Source: Bacillaceae bacterium SAS-127
GTDB taxonomy: Bacteria; Bacillota; Bacilli; Bacillales; Domibacillaceae
Assembly: GCA_002261155.1 (NCBI GenBank)
Contig: NKXN01000045.1
Coordinates: 1-64,000 of the forward strand
Length of the DNA: 64,000 nucleotides
Direction: 5' to 3'
Made by a program: the position numbers and the translations under genes. This document shows positions 9,693 through 18,773 of this stretch, one piece after another. Positions within the stretch are counted from its first letter, which is position 1. Each line of letters opens with the position of its first letter. The notes below the pieces were generated by a model that worked only from the letters and a program-made list of their open reading frames with translations, had not been told where the DNA came from and searched no databases.

Positions 9693-10954
9693 TTAGATTA
9701 AATTTTTCTCCATTAAATGATCAATCGCACTACATACAGCAATTTTCACATGGGCGTACGTTAATCCACCTTGTACATACGCTGCGTAAGGAGGACGCAA
9801 TGGCCCATCGGCAGATAATTCAATGCTCGCTCCTTGCACAAAAGCGCCTGCTGCCATAATGACATCATCTTCATAGCCTGGCATGTAGCTCGGATAAGGC
9901 GTGACGTGAGAATTGACCGGTGAAGCAAATTGAATCGCTTGGCAAAATGCAACCATTTTATCGCGATCATGAAACTCTACCGCTTGAATTAAGTCCGTTC
10001 TTTTTGCATCCCATTTTGGCATTGTCTTCATTCCAAATTTTTCAAGCATAGCAGCCGTAAACACCGCTCCTTTTAAACTTTGTGCCACGATGTGAGGGGC
10101 TAAAAAGAAACCTTGATACATTTCCTGCAAGCTATACAGACTGGCGCCTGCTTCCGCTCCAATTCCTGGGGAGGTCATGCGATAGGAACAGCTTTCTACC
10201 ACTTCTTTTTTCCCCGCAAGATAACCGCCTGTTTTCGCTAATCCGCCCCCTGGATTTTTAATTAAAGAACCAGCGATTAAGTCGGCGCGACATGACAAGG
10301 CTCGCGATCCTCGGTAAATTCACCATAACAGTTATCGACAAACACGATGATTTCCGGATTTATTTCTTTCACAAAGCGAATCATCTCGGCAATTTCATCG
10401 ATCGTAAAGGAAGGGCGAATGGCATACCCTTTCGAACGCTGAATGCCAATCATTTTTGTGTTCGGCTGAATCGCTGCTTTAATCGCCTCATAGTCCGGAT
10501 AGCCGTTATCTAGTAGCGATACACTTTGATAACCGATACCAAATTCTTTTAACGAGCCATTTCCATTTCCGCGAATGCCGACAATTTCTTCAAGTGTGTC
10601 ATATGGGTTGCCTGTAATATAAAGAAGTTCATCCCCTGGTCTTAATACGCCGAATAACGCAATCGAAATCGCATGAGTACCTGAAATAATTTGCGGCCTT
10701 ACAAGCGCGCTTTCCCCACCAAATACTTCCGCATAGATGTTTTCAAGTGTATCTCTACCAGTATCGTCATATCCATAACCTGTAGAAGGCGTGAAATGAA
10801 AGTCACTCACTTGGTGATTTTGAAAGCTTCGCAATACGCGAAACTGATTGCTTTCCGCTTGCTGCTCAATGGAACGGTGAACCTCACTAATTTGACGTTC
10901 TACTTCTTCTACCATTGGTTGTATTTTCTGTCCATGCTTTAATAAATCAAACAT
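9693..10954 (-). pseudogene. ynbB: ynbB, methionine gamma-lyase-like PLP enzyme, frameshifted
   Basis: Two overlapping frames together give one full-length YnbB-type protein. The first (10277-10954) starts MFDLLKHGQKIQPMVEEVER and contains SGTHAISIALFG and IVFVDNCYGEF. The second (9693-10298) contains the PLP lysine in AGSLIKNPGGG and runs to the normal C-terminus. The first frame stops just after EPCHV, exactly where ADLIAGS continues in the other frame. One missing base near 10285-10292 explains this: GTCGCGCCGAC, where GTCGGCGCCGAC would keep the frame. The upstream piece lacks the catalytic lysine and cannot be active alone. This could be a real inactivating mutation or a sequencing error. 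The family function is uncertain (aluminium-resistance/methionine gamma-lyase-like). It is co-transcribed with hflX. Confidence 0.85.
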
Positions 10955-10965
10955 AATATTCTCCC

Positions 10966-12147
10966 TTAATCATGTGATGTATATTGGCTGATCTCTCCAA
11001 AAATCGGATGATCAACAAACGAATATCCTTTTACTACGTATTTTTGATCCTCTTCCTCAAAGCTCGTCTCTTCTAGCACGGTCTCCGTTTTCAGCTGAGC
11101 CAACAGCTTTCCTTCATAAGCAGGGATGCGAGCATAATACACACTCATTTGCTGTTTGACTGTTTCTTCTATTTGTTGCTTCAATTTTTCTTGATCTTGA
11201 AGGCTTAAAGCACTGATCAGCAAATGCTTTGCATGTGAAGAAGGAACAAACTCCGGATGAACCATATCCTTTTTGTTATACACCGTTAACTCCGGCAAGT
11301 GATCCATCTCAAGCTGTTTCAACAACTCTCTTACTGTTGTTTGATGTTGTGTATAATCAGGGTTGGAACTATCAACGACATGAAGAAGCAAATCCGCTTC
11401 TCTGACTTCCTCTAAAGTCGAACGAAACGCCGCCACTAAAGTCGTCGGCAAATCTTGAATAAACCCAACTGTATCCGTCAATATCACTTGATACCCACTC
11501 GGTAAAATAAACTTCCTCGTCATCGGATCAAGCGTGGCAAATAATTGATTTTCTTCTAAAGAATCGGCAGCAGTTAATCGATTAAACAACGTCGATTTAC
11601 CCGCGTTTGTGTATCCCACTAGAGCGATTTGAAACGTTTTGTTTTTCTTGCGGCGACCCCGATACCGTTCCCGATGCTCGACGATAATTTTTAGCTGTCG
11701 TTTAATTTCATCAATCCGTCTTCGAATATGCCGACGATCAGTTTCTAATTTTGTTTCACCAGGGCCCCTTGTCCCAATCCCTCCACCTAAGCGTGAAAGT
11801 GCAATCCCTTGACCTACAAGTCTCGGAAGCAAATATTGAAGTTGAGCCAGTTCCACTTGTAGCTTCCCTTCTTTTGAACGAGCTCGTCTCGCAAAAATAT
11901 CGAGAATTAATTGTGTCCGATCGATGACACGTGCATCTAATTGAGCAGATAAATTCCGAATTTGGCTAGGAGATAATTCATCATTAAAAATAATTAAATC
12001 CGGCTCAAGCTCTTCCTCTAATCGATGAAGCTCCTCCACCTTTCCTTTTCCTATATATGTACTCGGGTGAATCCGCTCTCTTTTTTGCGTCAACGTAGCA
12101 ACCGGTTTTCCTTGGGCTGTTCCTGTCAATGACTTTAATTCATCCAT
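10966..12147 (-). CDS. hflX: HflX, ribosome-associated GTPase, 5' end out of frame
   Basis: 393 codons from the first in-frame ATG. The HflX N-terminal domain includes the glycine-rich [15 protein letters not shown] (121-135). The G domain has P-loop GYTNAGKST (178-186), [10 protein letters not shown] and the NKKD base-specificity motif. HflX rescues or splits stalled ribosomes, for example in stress. The ATG at 12147 has no ribosome binding site. Homologous N-terminal codons ([18 protein letters not shown]) lie directly upstream at 12148-12263 in another frame, which shifts at an A7 tract (12153-12159). The intact gene would start at 12263. Its terminator and spacing place ynbB downstream in the same operon. 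Confidence 0.85.
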   Translation of the reverse strand: MDELKSLTGTAQGKPVATLTQKRERIHPSTYIGKGKVEELHRLEEELEPDLIIFNDELSPSQIRNLSAQLDARVIDRTQLILDIFARRARSKEGKLQVELAQLQYLLPRLVGQGIALSRLGGGIGTRGPGETKLETDRRHIRRRIDEIKRQLKIIVEHRERYRGRRKKNKTFQIALVGYTNAGKSTLFNRLTAADSLEENQLFATLDPMTRKFILPSGYQVILTDTVGFIQDLPTTLVAAFRSTLEEVREADLLLHVVDSSNPDYTQHQTTVRELLKQLEMDHLPELTVYNKKDMVHPEFVPSSHAKHLLISALSLQDQEKLKQQIEETVKQQMSVYYARIPAYEGKLLAQLKTETVLEETSFEEEDQKYVVKGYSFVDHPIFGEISQYTSHD

Positions 12148-12394
12148 GGAATAAAAAAATGAATGTCATCGCTATTATTTAGCTGACAGCCGACAAGGAT
12201 CACTTTTTCTAGTTCATTTTTTTCAATGATTTTCCTACTTTCATCAAATGTTCTATCCTTCATCTTAACAAAAATACCATCAAAAAACTATGCAGAGAAA
12301 AAAGAAAAGCCTTTCGTTAAGAACTAGTATTTAACATCAATTAGTAATGTAATGAGTTTTCAGTAAATTAATTTCCATGTAAAGGGGATAGACA

Positions 12395-12541
12395 ATGGGG
12401 ATGACATGGGATGTTTTCACTATTATCGGTACGATTGCGTTTGCTATTTCAGGAGCGATTGTAGCGATGGAAGAGAAGTATGATTTATTCACTGAAAAAA
12501 AGAGGGGAATCCCCTCTTTTTTACGTTTCATTTATTTTTAA
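12395..12541 (+). pseudogene. 5' remnant of a TRIC/UPF0126 membrane protein gene
   Basis: A 48-codon frame beginning MGMTWDVFTIIGTIAFAISG, preceded by AAAGGGG at a good distance. The first 31 or so residues match the start of the UPF0126/TRIC cation-channel family (B. subtilis YvgT type), which usually exceeds 200 residues with about seven helices. Similarity stops at EEKYDLF, where the frame runs into the scoB terminator hairpin. It is therefore a truncated remnant, not a working channel. The recognition rests on family memory of this N-terminus. Confidence 0.7.
12495..12522 (-). terminator. Terminator of the yng-sco operon
   Basis: A GAGGGG/CCCCTC stem extended by A/T pairs, with a 3-base loop and T tracts on both sides. 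It lies 15 bases past the scoB stop. Confidence 0.88.
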
Positions 12542-13191
12542 TAGGCATCTAATACAACATCACTAGCCACGGATATTTCTGCTTCTGTACAGTTTAAAAT
12601 ATCCTCAACTGAGTAGCCGTTAGCTACTTCAACTAACTTCAAATGCGATCCTTCTACGTCCATAACGGCACGGTCCGTAATGATTCGTTGAACGACACCT
12701 TTTCCGGTAAGCGGGAGTGTGCATTTTTTAAGGATTTTAGATTCCCCATGCTTATTAACATGATCCATAATGACAATAATCTTCCTTGCGCCATGAACAA
12801 GATCCATCGCACCACCCATTCCTTTGACCATTTTTCCTGGAATCATCCAATTGGCTAAATCGCCAGTTTGAGAGACTTCCATCCCACCAAGAATAGCTAC
12901 ATCAATATGTCCACCACGAATCATCGCAAAGGATTCAGCGCTATCAAAAAATGATGAACCCGGTATCGCCGTCACTGTTTCTTTACCGGCGTTAATTAAA
13001 TCAGGGTCCACCTGTCCTTCTTCAGGATAAGGGCCGATACCGAGCAGACCATTTTCTGATTGCAAAACGACTTGTTTATCGTCAGAAATATAGTTAGCGA
13101 CAAGAGTTGGTATCCCGATTCCTAAATTCACATAGTTGCCATCTTCAATTTCTTTTTCTGCACGCCTTGCAATTTTTTCTCTACTGTTCAT
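12538..13191 (-). CDS. scoB: 3-oxoacid CoA-transferase, subunit B
   Basis: 217 residues of the family I CoA-transferase beta subunit. The catalytic glutamate lies in the conserved [10 protein letters not shown] (about residue 46). [14 protein letters not shown] and [19 protein letters not shown] are further family blocks. With ScoA it moves CoA from succinyl-CoA to acetoacetate, or a close analogue. Here it is the last gene of the operon behind HMG-CoA lyase, which releases acetoacetate, so the pair can close the leucine route. AAGGAGG precedes the ATG, 12 bases after scoA. An assignment to butyrate/acetoacetate CoA-transferase (AtoA) cannot be excluded. Confidence 0.92.
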   Translation of the reverse strand: MNSREKIARRAEKEIEDGNYVNLGIGIPTLVANYISDDKQVVLQSENGLLGIGPYPEEGQVDPDLINAGKETVTAIPGSSFFDSAESFAMIRGGHIDVAILGGMEVSQTGDLANWMIPGKMVKGMGGAMDLVHGARKIIVIMDHVNKHGESKILKKCTLPLTGKGVVQRIITDRAVMDVEGSHLKLVEVANGYSVEDILNCTEAEISVASDVVLDAY

Positions 13192-13203
13192 GTTTGCCCC
13201 TCC

Positions 13204-13893
13204 TTACGTACGAACCGTTCTTTTTTCAATTCGTTTTTCTTGCTCTCCTTGAATAAGTGCTTGCACGTAAACACCAGGAGTATGAATCGAATCAGGATCT
13301 AAATCACCTGTTTCCACAATTTCCTCCACTTCCGCAATCGTCACCTTGCCAGCTGCGGCAATCATCGGGTTAAAGTTACGAGCTGTTTTATTATAAATAA
13401 GGTTCCCCATACGATCAGCCTTATAAGCGCTGACTAAGCTGACATCAGCCGTTAAAGCTTCTTCTAGCAAATATTCTTTTCCATTGAACTCGCGAACTTC
13501 TTTCCCTTCGGCGATTGGCGTTCCAACACCAGCCGGAGTAAAAAACGCTTGAATGCCCGCTCCGCCGGCACGAATTTTTTCCGCTAACGTTCCTTGTGGT
13601 GTTAATACGACTTCAATTTCACCTGCAAGCATTTGCCGTTCAAATTCTTTATTTTCCCCAACGTATGAGCCGATGATTTTCTTAATTTGCTTGTTTCTTA
13701 ATAGCAGTCCAAGTCCCCAATCATCAACACCACAGTTATTTGAAATAACTGTTAAATTATTTACTCCTGAACGAGCAAGGGCTTGAATTAAGTGTTCAGG
13801 AATGCCGCATAACCCAAAACCACCGACCATTAACGTCATTCCGTCTTTAATTTCGGAAACCGCTTCATTCGCATCTGTGTAGATTTTCTTCAC
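13204..13893 (-). CDS. scoA: 3-oxoacid CoA-transferase, subunit A
   Basis: 229 residues with the alpha-subunit marks [20 protein letters not shown] (18-37), [13 protein letters not shown] and [18 protein letters not shown]. It starts with GTG at 13893, 4 bases after a GGGGGGATG ribosome binding site. It forms the CoA-transferase heterodimer core with ScoB. The C-terminal tail is charged ([13 protein letters not shown]). It lies 18 bases from yngE and belongs to the leucine-degradation operon, where it would activate the acetoacetate made by YngG. Confidence 0.92.
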   Translation of the reverse strand: MKKIYTDANEAVSEIKDGMTLMVGGFGLCGIPEHLIQALARSGVNNLTVISNNCGVDDWGLGLLLRNKQIKKIIGSYVGENKEFERQMLAGEIEVVLTPQGTLAEKIRAGGAGIQAFFTPAGVGTPIAEGKEVREFNGKEYLLEEALTADVSLVSAYKADRMGNLIYNKTARNFNPMIAAAGKVTIAEVEEIVETGDLDPDSIHTPGVYVQALIQGEQEKRIEKRTVRT

Positions 13894-13911
13894 GCTTCAT
13901 CCCCCCTTTTC

Positions 13912-15450
13912 TTATACTGGGTTGACCCCATGCTTGCGGTCAGTAAAGTTTAAATATTTTGACATGTAAGCTTCTAATCTGACAGATAGTTCATCGCGAA
14001 GCTGATTCGGCTCAACGATATCATCGATGATCAATTCTGATGCCAAATGATAAATATCAATGCCTTTTCTATATTCTTCGCGTTTTTCATTAATAAAGGC
14101 CGCACGTTCTTCTTCCGGAAGAGCAGCAATCTTATTCGCATACACCGCATTTACCGCTGCCTCTGGACCCATTACGGCAATTTGTGCAGTCGGCAACGCA
14201 ATACAGCAATCCGGTTCAAAAGCTGGCCCCGCCATCGCGTAAAGCCCAGCACCGTATGCTTTTCTAACAATAACGGTCATTTTAGGCACCGTTGCTTCAC
14301 TCATCGCAAAAATCATTTTGGCTCCGTGGCGGATGATCCCCGCTTTTTCAACATTCGTACCGATCATAAACCCTGGAACATCGGCAAGGAATAATAACGG
14401 AATATGGAAAGCATCACATAAACTAATAAATTTAGCTGCTTTATCTGCGGAATCATGGAATAATACGCCGCCTTTTACACGCGGTTGATTGGCAACAATT
14501 CCGATCGGCTGACCATTGATTCTTCCTAACCCCGTAATCAGTTCTGATGCAAATAGTTTCTTGATTTCACAAAAACTATCTTCATCGATTAAGCGATCAA
14601 TCAATTGGTACATATCGAAAGGCGCATTTTGATTTTTTGGAATGACCTCCTCTATTGTCTTTTCAAAAGCCGCCGGAGCTTTCGGTGAAGCAGGAGCTGG
14701 CTTTTGTGTATAATTTTCTGGGAAATAAGCTAAATATTTACGAGCATATTCAATGGCTTCTTCTTCTGTTTTAGCTAATACGTCTCCACAGCCCGAAACC
14801 GAACAATGCATTTTTGCACCGCCCATTTGCTCAAGCGTAACTTTTTCTCCAATAACCATTTCAGCCATTCGTGGAGAACCTAAATACATTGACGCATTTC
14901 CTTCCACCATAACAACGATATCACAAAAAGCCGGGATGTAAGCGCCTCCCGCAGCAGATGGACCGAACAATAAACAGATTTGAGGAACTTTTCCAGACAT
15001 TTTCACTTGATTATAAAAGATCCGGCCTGCTCCTCGTCTTCCTGGAAACATTTCAATTTGATCAGTGATACGTGCACCAGCTGAATCAACAAGATACAAC
15101 ATTGGGCAACGAAGCTTTTCAGCTGTTTCTTGAATACGAATGATCTTTTCTACTGTACGTTTGCCCCATGATCCAGCTTTCACTGTTGAATCATTGGCCA
15201 TGACGCAAACGGTACGACCATTGATCTTACCAATGCCCGTCACTACGCCATCTGCTGGCAAGTCACCAGCCATGACATTAGCAAACGTGCCATCTTCTAC
15301 TTGAAGATCATCATCAAACAATAACCGAAGACGATCACGAACAAATAATTTGCCTTGCTCTTTATTTTTCTCATGATATTTCTCTAATCCACCTTTTAAG
15401 ACGGATTCTTTTCTTTCCTCATAAGGTGTTTTCATTTCTGTTTCGTTCAT
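13912..15450 (-). CDS. yngE: Methylcrotonyl-CoA carboxylase, carboxyltransferase subunit
   Basis: 512 residues of the acyl-CoA carboxylase beta family, with crotonase-type halves. SAGARITDQIEMFPGRRGAG, the acyl-CoA site GPSAAGGAYIPAF and the biotin-side block ADVPGFMIGTNVEKAGIIRHGAK are visible. It transfers carboxyl from carboxybiotin (YngHB) to 3-methylcrotonyl-CoA in leucine breakdown. The operon with HMG-CoA lyase and an acyl-CoA dehydrogenase favours this substrate over propionyl-CoA. The ATG at 15450 is preferred over the GTG at 15453 because GAGGAG is 8 bases upstream. Confidence 0.92.
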   Translation of the reverse strand: MNETEMKTPYEERKESVLKGGLEKYHEKNKEQGKLFVRDRLRLLFDDDLQVEDGTFANVMAGDLPADGVVTGIGKINGRTVCVMANDSTVKAGSWGKRTVEKIIRIQETAEKLRCPMLYLVDSAGARITDQIEMFPGRRGAGRIFYNQVKMSGKVPQICLLFGPSAAGGAYIPAFCDIVVMVEGNASMYLGSPRMAEMVIGEKVTLEQMGGAKMHCSVSGCGDVLAKTEEEAIEYARKYLAYFPENYTQKPAPASPKAPAAFEKTIEEVIPKNQNAPFDMYQLIDRLIDEDSFCEIKKLFASELITGLGRINGQPIGIVANQPRVKGGVLFHDSADKAAKFISLCDAFHIPLLFLADVPGFMIGTNVEKAGIIRHGAKMIFAMSEATVPKMTVIVRKAYGAGLYAMAGPAFEPDCCIALPTAQIAVMGPEAAVNAVYANKIAALPEEERAAFINEKREEYRKGIDIYHLASELIIDDIVEPNQLRDELSVRLEAYMSKYLNFTDRKHGVNPV

Positions 15451-15462
15451 CACTGCTTCTCC

Positions 15463-16263
15463 TCACTTTCCTTGATATACTGGTGGACGTTTTTCAGCAA
15501 AAGCTCGCAATCCTTCCAAACGATCCTCCGTAGGTATTAACGAATTATAAGCAAGCTTTTCGATTTCCAGCCCAGTCGCAAGTCCCACTTGCATACCGTT
15601 ATTGATCGCTGTTTTCGCTTGGATTAAAGCAAGTGGTGCATTTTTGACCATTTGTTTCGCTAAGTTTAACGACCATTCCATCACATCGGCTGATTGTATA
15701 GCATATTCCACTAATCCAATTTGCTCGGCTTGGTCAGCTGTGAGACGCTTCGCCGTAAAGATTAGTTCTTTTGCTTTCCCAAGACCAATTAATCTTGGCA
15801 ACCTTTGGGTACCACCCGCTCCAGGAATAATCGCGAGCGACGTTTCAGTTAACCCTAGCTTCGCATCCTTTGACACAACACGAACATCACAAGCTAATGC
15901 TAATTCTAGTCCTCCACCAAAAGCGACACCATTCATAGCAGCAATGACAGGCTGTGGTAACGCTTCGACTTCACTCACCGTCGACCCAATTAGAGCAACC
16001 GTTTGTTTCACTTCTGAATCAGACATACCTTTTCGCTCTTTTAAGTCCGCACCAGCGCAAAATGCCTTTTCTCCTGCACCTGTGATGATGACAGCACGAA
16101 CATCACGATCATGCTTAATATGATGCAAAGTATCATGTAGATCGTATAAAAGCTGCTTAGACAAGGCATTGGCTGCATCTGGTCGGTTCAACGTAACGAT
16201 CGCAATTCCGTCGTCCCTTTTTTCAAACCCAACCGTTTCACCCAAGTGACTCACCCCTTTCAT
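15463..16263 (-). CDS. yngF: Enoyl-CoA hydratase, probable methylglutaconyl-CoA hydratase
   Basis: 266 residues of the crotonase family. The oxyanion-hole blocks are FCAGADLKERKG and AAMNGVAFGGGLELALACD, with the catalytic-type glutamates in GGGLE and TETSLAIIPGAGGTQ. It should hydrate 3-methylglutaconyl-CoA to HMG-CoA between YngE and YngG. The ATG at 16263 overlaps the yngG stop; a TTG at 16245 with AAAGGGGTG ahead of it is an equally good or better start and would give 260 residues. Substrate is inferred from the operon. Confidence 0.88.
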   Translation of the reverse strand: MKGVSHLGETVGFEKRDDGIAIVTLNRPDAANALSKQLLYDLHDTLHHIKHDRDVRAVIITGAGEKAFCAGADLKERKGMSDSEVKQTVALIGSTVSEVEALPQPVIAAMNGVAFGGGLELALACDVRVVSKDAKLGLTETSLAIIPGAGGTQRLPRLIGLGKAKELIFTAKRLTADQAEQIGLVEYAIQSADVMEWSLNLAKQMVKNAPLALIQAKTAINNGMQVGLATGLEIEKLAYNSLIPTEDRLEGLRAFAEKRPPVYQGK

Positions 16264-17159
16264 GATTTTCTAAAAATATCCATTTGTTTACTGTTAAGTG
16301 AACGCGTTAATATGTTCTCTAATAGCTGTCCAGCTTGTAATAGCGCTTCCATATTCACTCCTGTTTCAATGTGCATTCCATCAAGCATATAGAGCAGGTC
16401 TTCTGTCGCTACATTCCCAGAAGCACCTTTAGCATATGGGCAACCACCAAGTCCACCTAGCGCACTATCAAATGTCGTAATCCCCATCTCTAACGATTTA
16501 AGAACATTAGCTAAGGCCGTTCCACGCGTATCATGAAAGTGCATCGCTAATTGATCCGCTTTAAAAACAGGCAACATCGTTTCTAGTAATCTTTCAACTT
16601 GAGTTGGTACTCCTACTCCAATCGTGTCACCTAAAGATAATTCATCAATGCCCATCGAAAAGAGTCGGTCCGCTACCTTGACTACTTGATCTGGATTCAC
16701 CAAACCTTCATAAGGACAAGCAATGACAGTCGATACATAGCCACGAACCGTTTTTCCTGCCGCTTTCGCTTCGTTAACGACTTCTTCTAACACAGGAAAC
16801 GTTTCATCAACGGTTTTGTTAATATTATTTTTATTATGGGATTCACTCGCTGACATAAATACACTGACCTCATCAACTTCAACTTTCAAGGCGGCTTCTA
16901 ACCCTTTCATATTAGGAACGAGAGCCGCATATGTAACGCCTGGTTTTCTCTTGATAGTAGATAATACGTCAGAAGCATCTGCTAGCTGCGGAATCCATTT
17001 CGGATGAACGAAAGAAGTCACTTCGATATAAGAAAGACCACTTTCTAACAATTGATTAATCCACGCGACTTTATTTTCTGTACTCACGTGATGGGGTTCA
17101 TTTTGAAGCCCATCACGCGGTCCAACCTCTTTAATCGTTACTTTGTTCGGCAGTTTCAA
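16260..17159 (-). CDS. yngG: Hydroxymethylglutaryl-CoA lyase
   Basis: 299 residues, TIM-barrel lyase. It splits HMG-CoA into acetyl-CoA and acetoacetate, the last carbon-carbon cleavage of leucine catabolism. Key blocks are EVGPRDGLQNE (catalytic Arg-Asp near 14-15), the metal-site HFHDTRG and the signature GGLGGCPYAKGASGNVATED with the catalytic cysteine. Length is normal. The start is TTG at 17159, 8 bases after AGGAGG. It overlaps yngF by four bases (ATGA), suggesting translational coupling. Confidence 0.93.
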   Translation of the reverse strand: MKLPNKVTIKEVGPRDGLQNEPHHVSTENKVAWINQLLESGLSYIEVTSFVHPKWIPQLADASDVLSTIKRKPGVTYAALVPNMKGLEAALKVEVDEVSVFMSASESHNKNNINKTVDETFPVLEEVVNEAKAAGKTVRGYVSTVIACPYEGLVNPDQVVKVADRLFSMGIDELSLGDTIGVGVPTQVERLLETMLPVFKADQLAMHFHDTRGTALANVLKSLEMGITTFDSALGGLGGCPYAKGASGNVATEDLLYMLDGMHIETGVNMEALLQAGQLLENILTRSLNSKQMDIFRKS

Positions 17160-17171
17160 ACCATCCGCCTC

Positions 17172-17384
17172 CTATTCAATATCGACTAGTCCGTCTGCCT
17201 CGTTCACGAAATCTCCTTCTTGGATATGAACCTTCTGAACCTTCCCATCTTCTTCAGCAGCAATCGGAATCTCCATTTTCATCGATTCTAAAATAACGAC
17301 ATCCTGTCCAGCTTTTATCTCGTCACCTTCGCTCACTAACACTTTCCATACATTCCCTGCCATACTTGCCTGGATTGTTGTCAT
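17172..17384 (-). CDS. yngHB: Biotin carboxyl carrier protein of the acyl-CoA carboxylase
   Basis: A 70-residue free-standing biotinyl domain. The biotin-accepting lysine is in ESMKMEIP (about residue 36), set in the usual hammerhead fold with SEGDEIKAGQDVVILE before it and QEGDFVNEADGLVDI after it. It shuttles carboxybiotin between YngHA and YngE. It lies between those functions in the operon, 13 bases after yngHA, with AAGGAGGAA upstream of its ATG. Biotinylation in vivo is inferred from the motif. Confidence 0.94.
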   Translation of the reverse strand: MTTIQASMAGNVWKVLVSEGDEIKAGQDVVILESMKMEIPIAAEEDGKVQKVHIQEGDFVNEADGLVDIE

Positions 17385-17397
17385 ATAAAATTCCTCC

Positions 17398-18756
17398 TTA
17401 TTTTGCTGATGTTAACTCTGGCAAATAATATTCATTAACAAACTGAGTCGTTGTATACCCTTTTAAAAACTGTTCATGACTGATCGTTTGAATCAGCATC
17501 GGGATATTTGTTTTGATCCCTTCGATCACATAGTCTTCAAGTGCTTGCTTTAAACGTTCACAAGCTTCTTGCCTCGTTTCACCCCAAGCAATTAATTTGC
17601 CGATCATCGGGTCATAAAACGGTGTGACTTGTGAACCTTGTTCGATGGCACACTCATTACGAATGCCTTCCCCTGCCGGAAGCTTAAAAGTTGCGATCTT
17701 TCCTGGAGAAGGAAAGAAGGTTTTCGGGTCCTCCGCATAAATTCGCACTTCAATCGCATGACCTTTTCGCTTTACTTCTTCCCTAGTAAGAGAAAGCTTT
17801 TCTCCCGCCGCAACTTTCAATTGTTCTTCAACAAGGTCTAAGCCAGTGATTTCTTCTGTTACTGGATGCTCTACTTGCAACCTTGTATTCATCTCAAGGA
17901 AATAAAAGTTCTGTTCTTTATCTACTAAAAATTCAATCGTCCCAGCGTTTGTGTAGCCAATATGCTCAGCCGCTTTAACGGCAGCATCTAGCATTTTCTC
18001 ACGCGTTTCTTCGCTAATAAAAGGAGACGGTGCTTCTTCAACTACTTTTTGATTGCGTCGTTGAATCGAACATTCTCTCTCCCACAAAGGAATGACATGT
18101 CCATGTGAATCAGCGAGAATTTGCACTTCAATATGATGAGGCTCTTGAATATATTTCTCTAAAAACATCGCTCCGTCGCCGAAGAAAGATTCAGCACGCT
18201 TTTTGTTCCCTTCAAACGCTTTTCCAAGTTCATCTGGAGAATGAATCAGTTGCATACCGATCCCGCCTCCACCTGCAGAAGCCTTTAACATTAACGGATA
18301 ACCGATTCTTTCCGCTGCCGCTTTTGCTTCTTCTTCGTTTTCAAGCGGAACATCTACGCCTTCGATGATCGGAACACCGGCTTCTTTCATCGTTTTACGA
18401 GCTTCGATTTTACTTCCCATAGAAGCGATAATTTTTGGTGAAGGGCCGATAAAAGTCAGTCCCTCTTCGATACATTTTGTCGCAAATGTAGCATTTTCAG
18501 AAAGCAATCCATAGCCAGGATGAACTGCTTCAGCTCCACTTTCTTTCGCTACACGAATGATTTCATCAGCATTTAAATAGCTTTGATTGACCGGAGGCTT
18601 TCCGATGCAAAACGCTTCATCCGCTTGTCGAACAAATAAGGAGTCTGCATCTGCTTCTGAATACACAGCCACCGTTTGAATGCCAAGCTTTTGACAAGTA
18701 CGAATCACTCGAAGTGCAATTTCGCCCCGATTGGCAATAATAACTTTTGAGAACAT
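17398..18756 (-). CDS. yngHA: Biotin carboxylase subunit of methylcrotonyl-CoA carboxylase
   Basis: 452 residues. ATP-grasp biotin carboxylase that carboxylates the biotin on YngHB. The N-terminal KVIIANRGEIALRVIRTCQK, the glycine-rich ATP loop LKASAGGGGIGM, ERECSIQRRNQKVVEEAPSP and the signature FLEMNTRLQVEHPVTE are all present. Length agrees with AccC proteins. The surrounding genes point to methylcrotonyl-CoA rather than acetyl-CoA carboxylase. A housekeeping accC should exist elsewhere in the genome. Confidence 0.93.
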   Translation of the reverse strand: MFSKVIIANRGEIALRVIRTCQKLGIQTVAVYSEADADSLFVRQADEAFCIGKPPVNQSYLNADEIIRVAKESGAEAVHPGYGLLSENATFATKCIEEGLTFIGPSPKIIASMGSKIEARKTMKEAGVPIIEGVDVPLENEEEAKAAAERIGYPLMLKASAGGGGIGMQLIHSPDELGKAFEGNKKRAESFFGDGAMFLEKYIQEPHHIEVQILADSHGHVIPLWERECSIQRRNQKVVEEAPSPFISEETREKMLDAAVKAAEHIGYTNAGTIEFLVDKEQNFYFLEMNTRLQVEHPVTEEITGLDLVEEQLKVAAGEKLSLTREEVKRKGHAIEVRIYAEDPKTFFPSPGKIATFKLPAGEGIRNECAIEQGSQVTPFYDPMIGKLIAWGETRQEACERLKQALEDYVIEGIKTNIPMLIQTISHEQFLKGYTTTQFVNEYYLPELTSAK

Positions 18757-18773
18757 CTAGACCGCCCCTTCCC

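Noticed and set aside
12337-12531. 64-codon minus-strand frame opposite the TRIC remnant
   Set aside because: No ribosome binding site, begins inside the terminator hairpin, and the plus strand carries recognisable family sequence.
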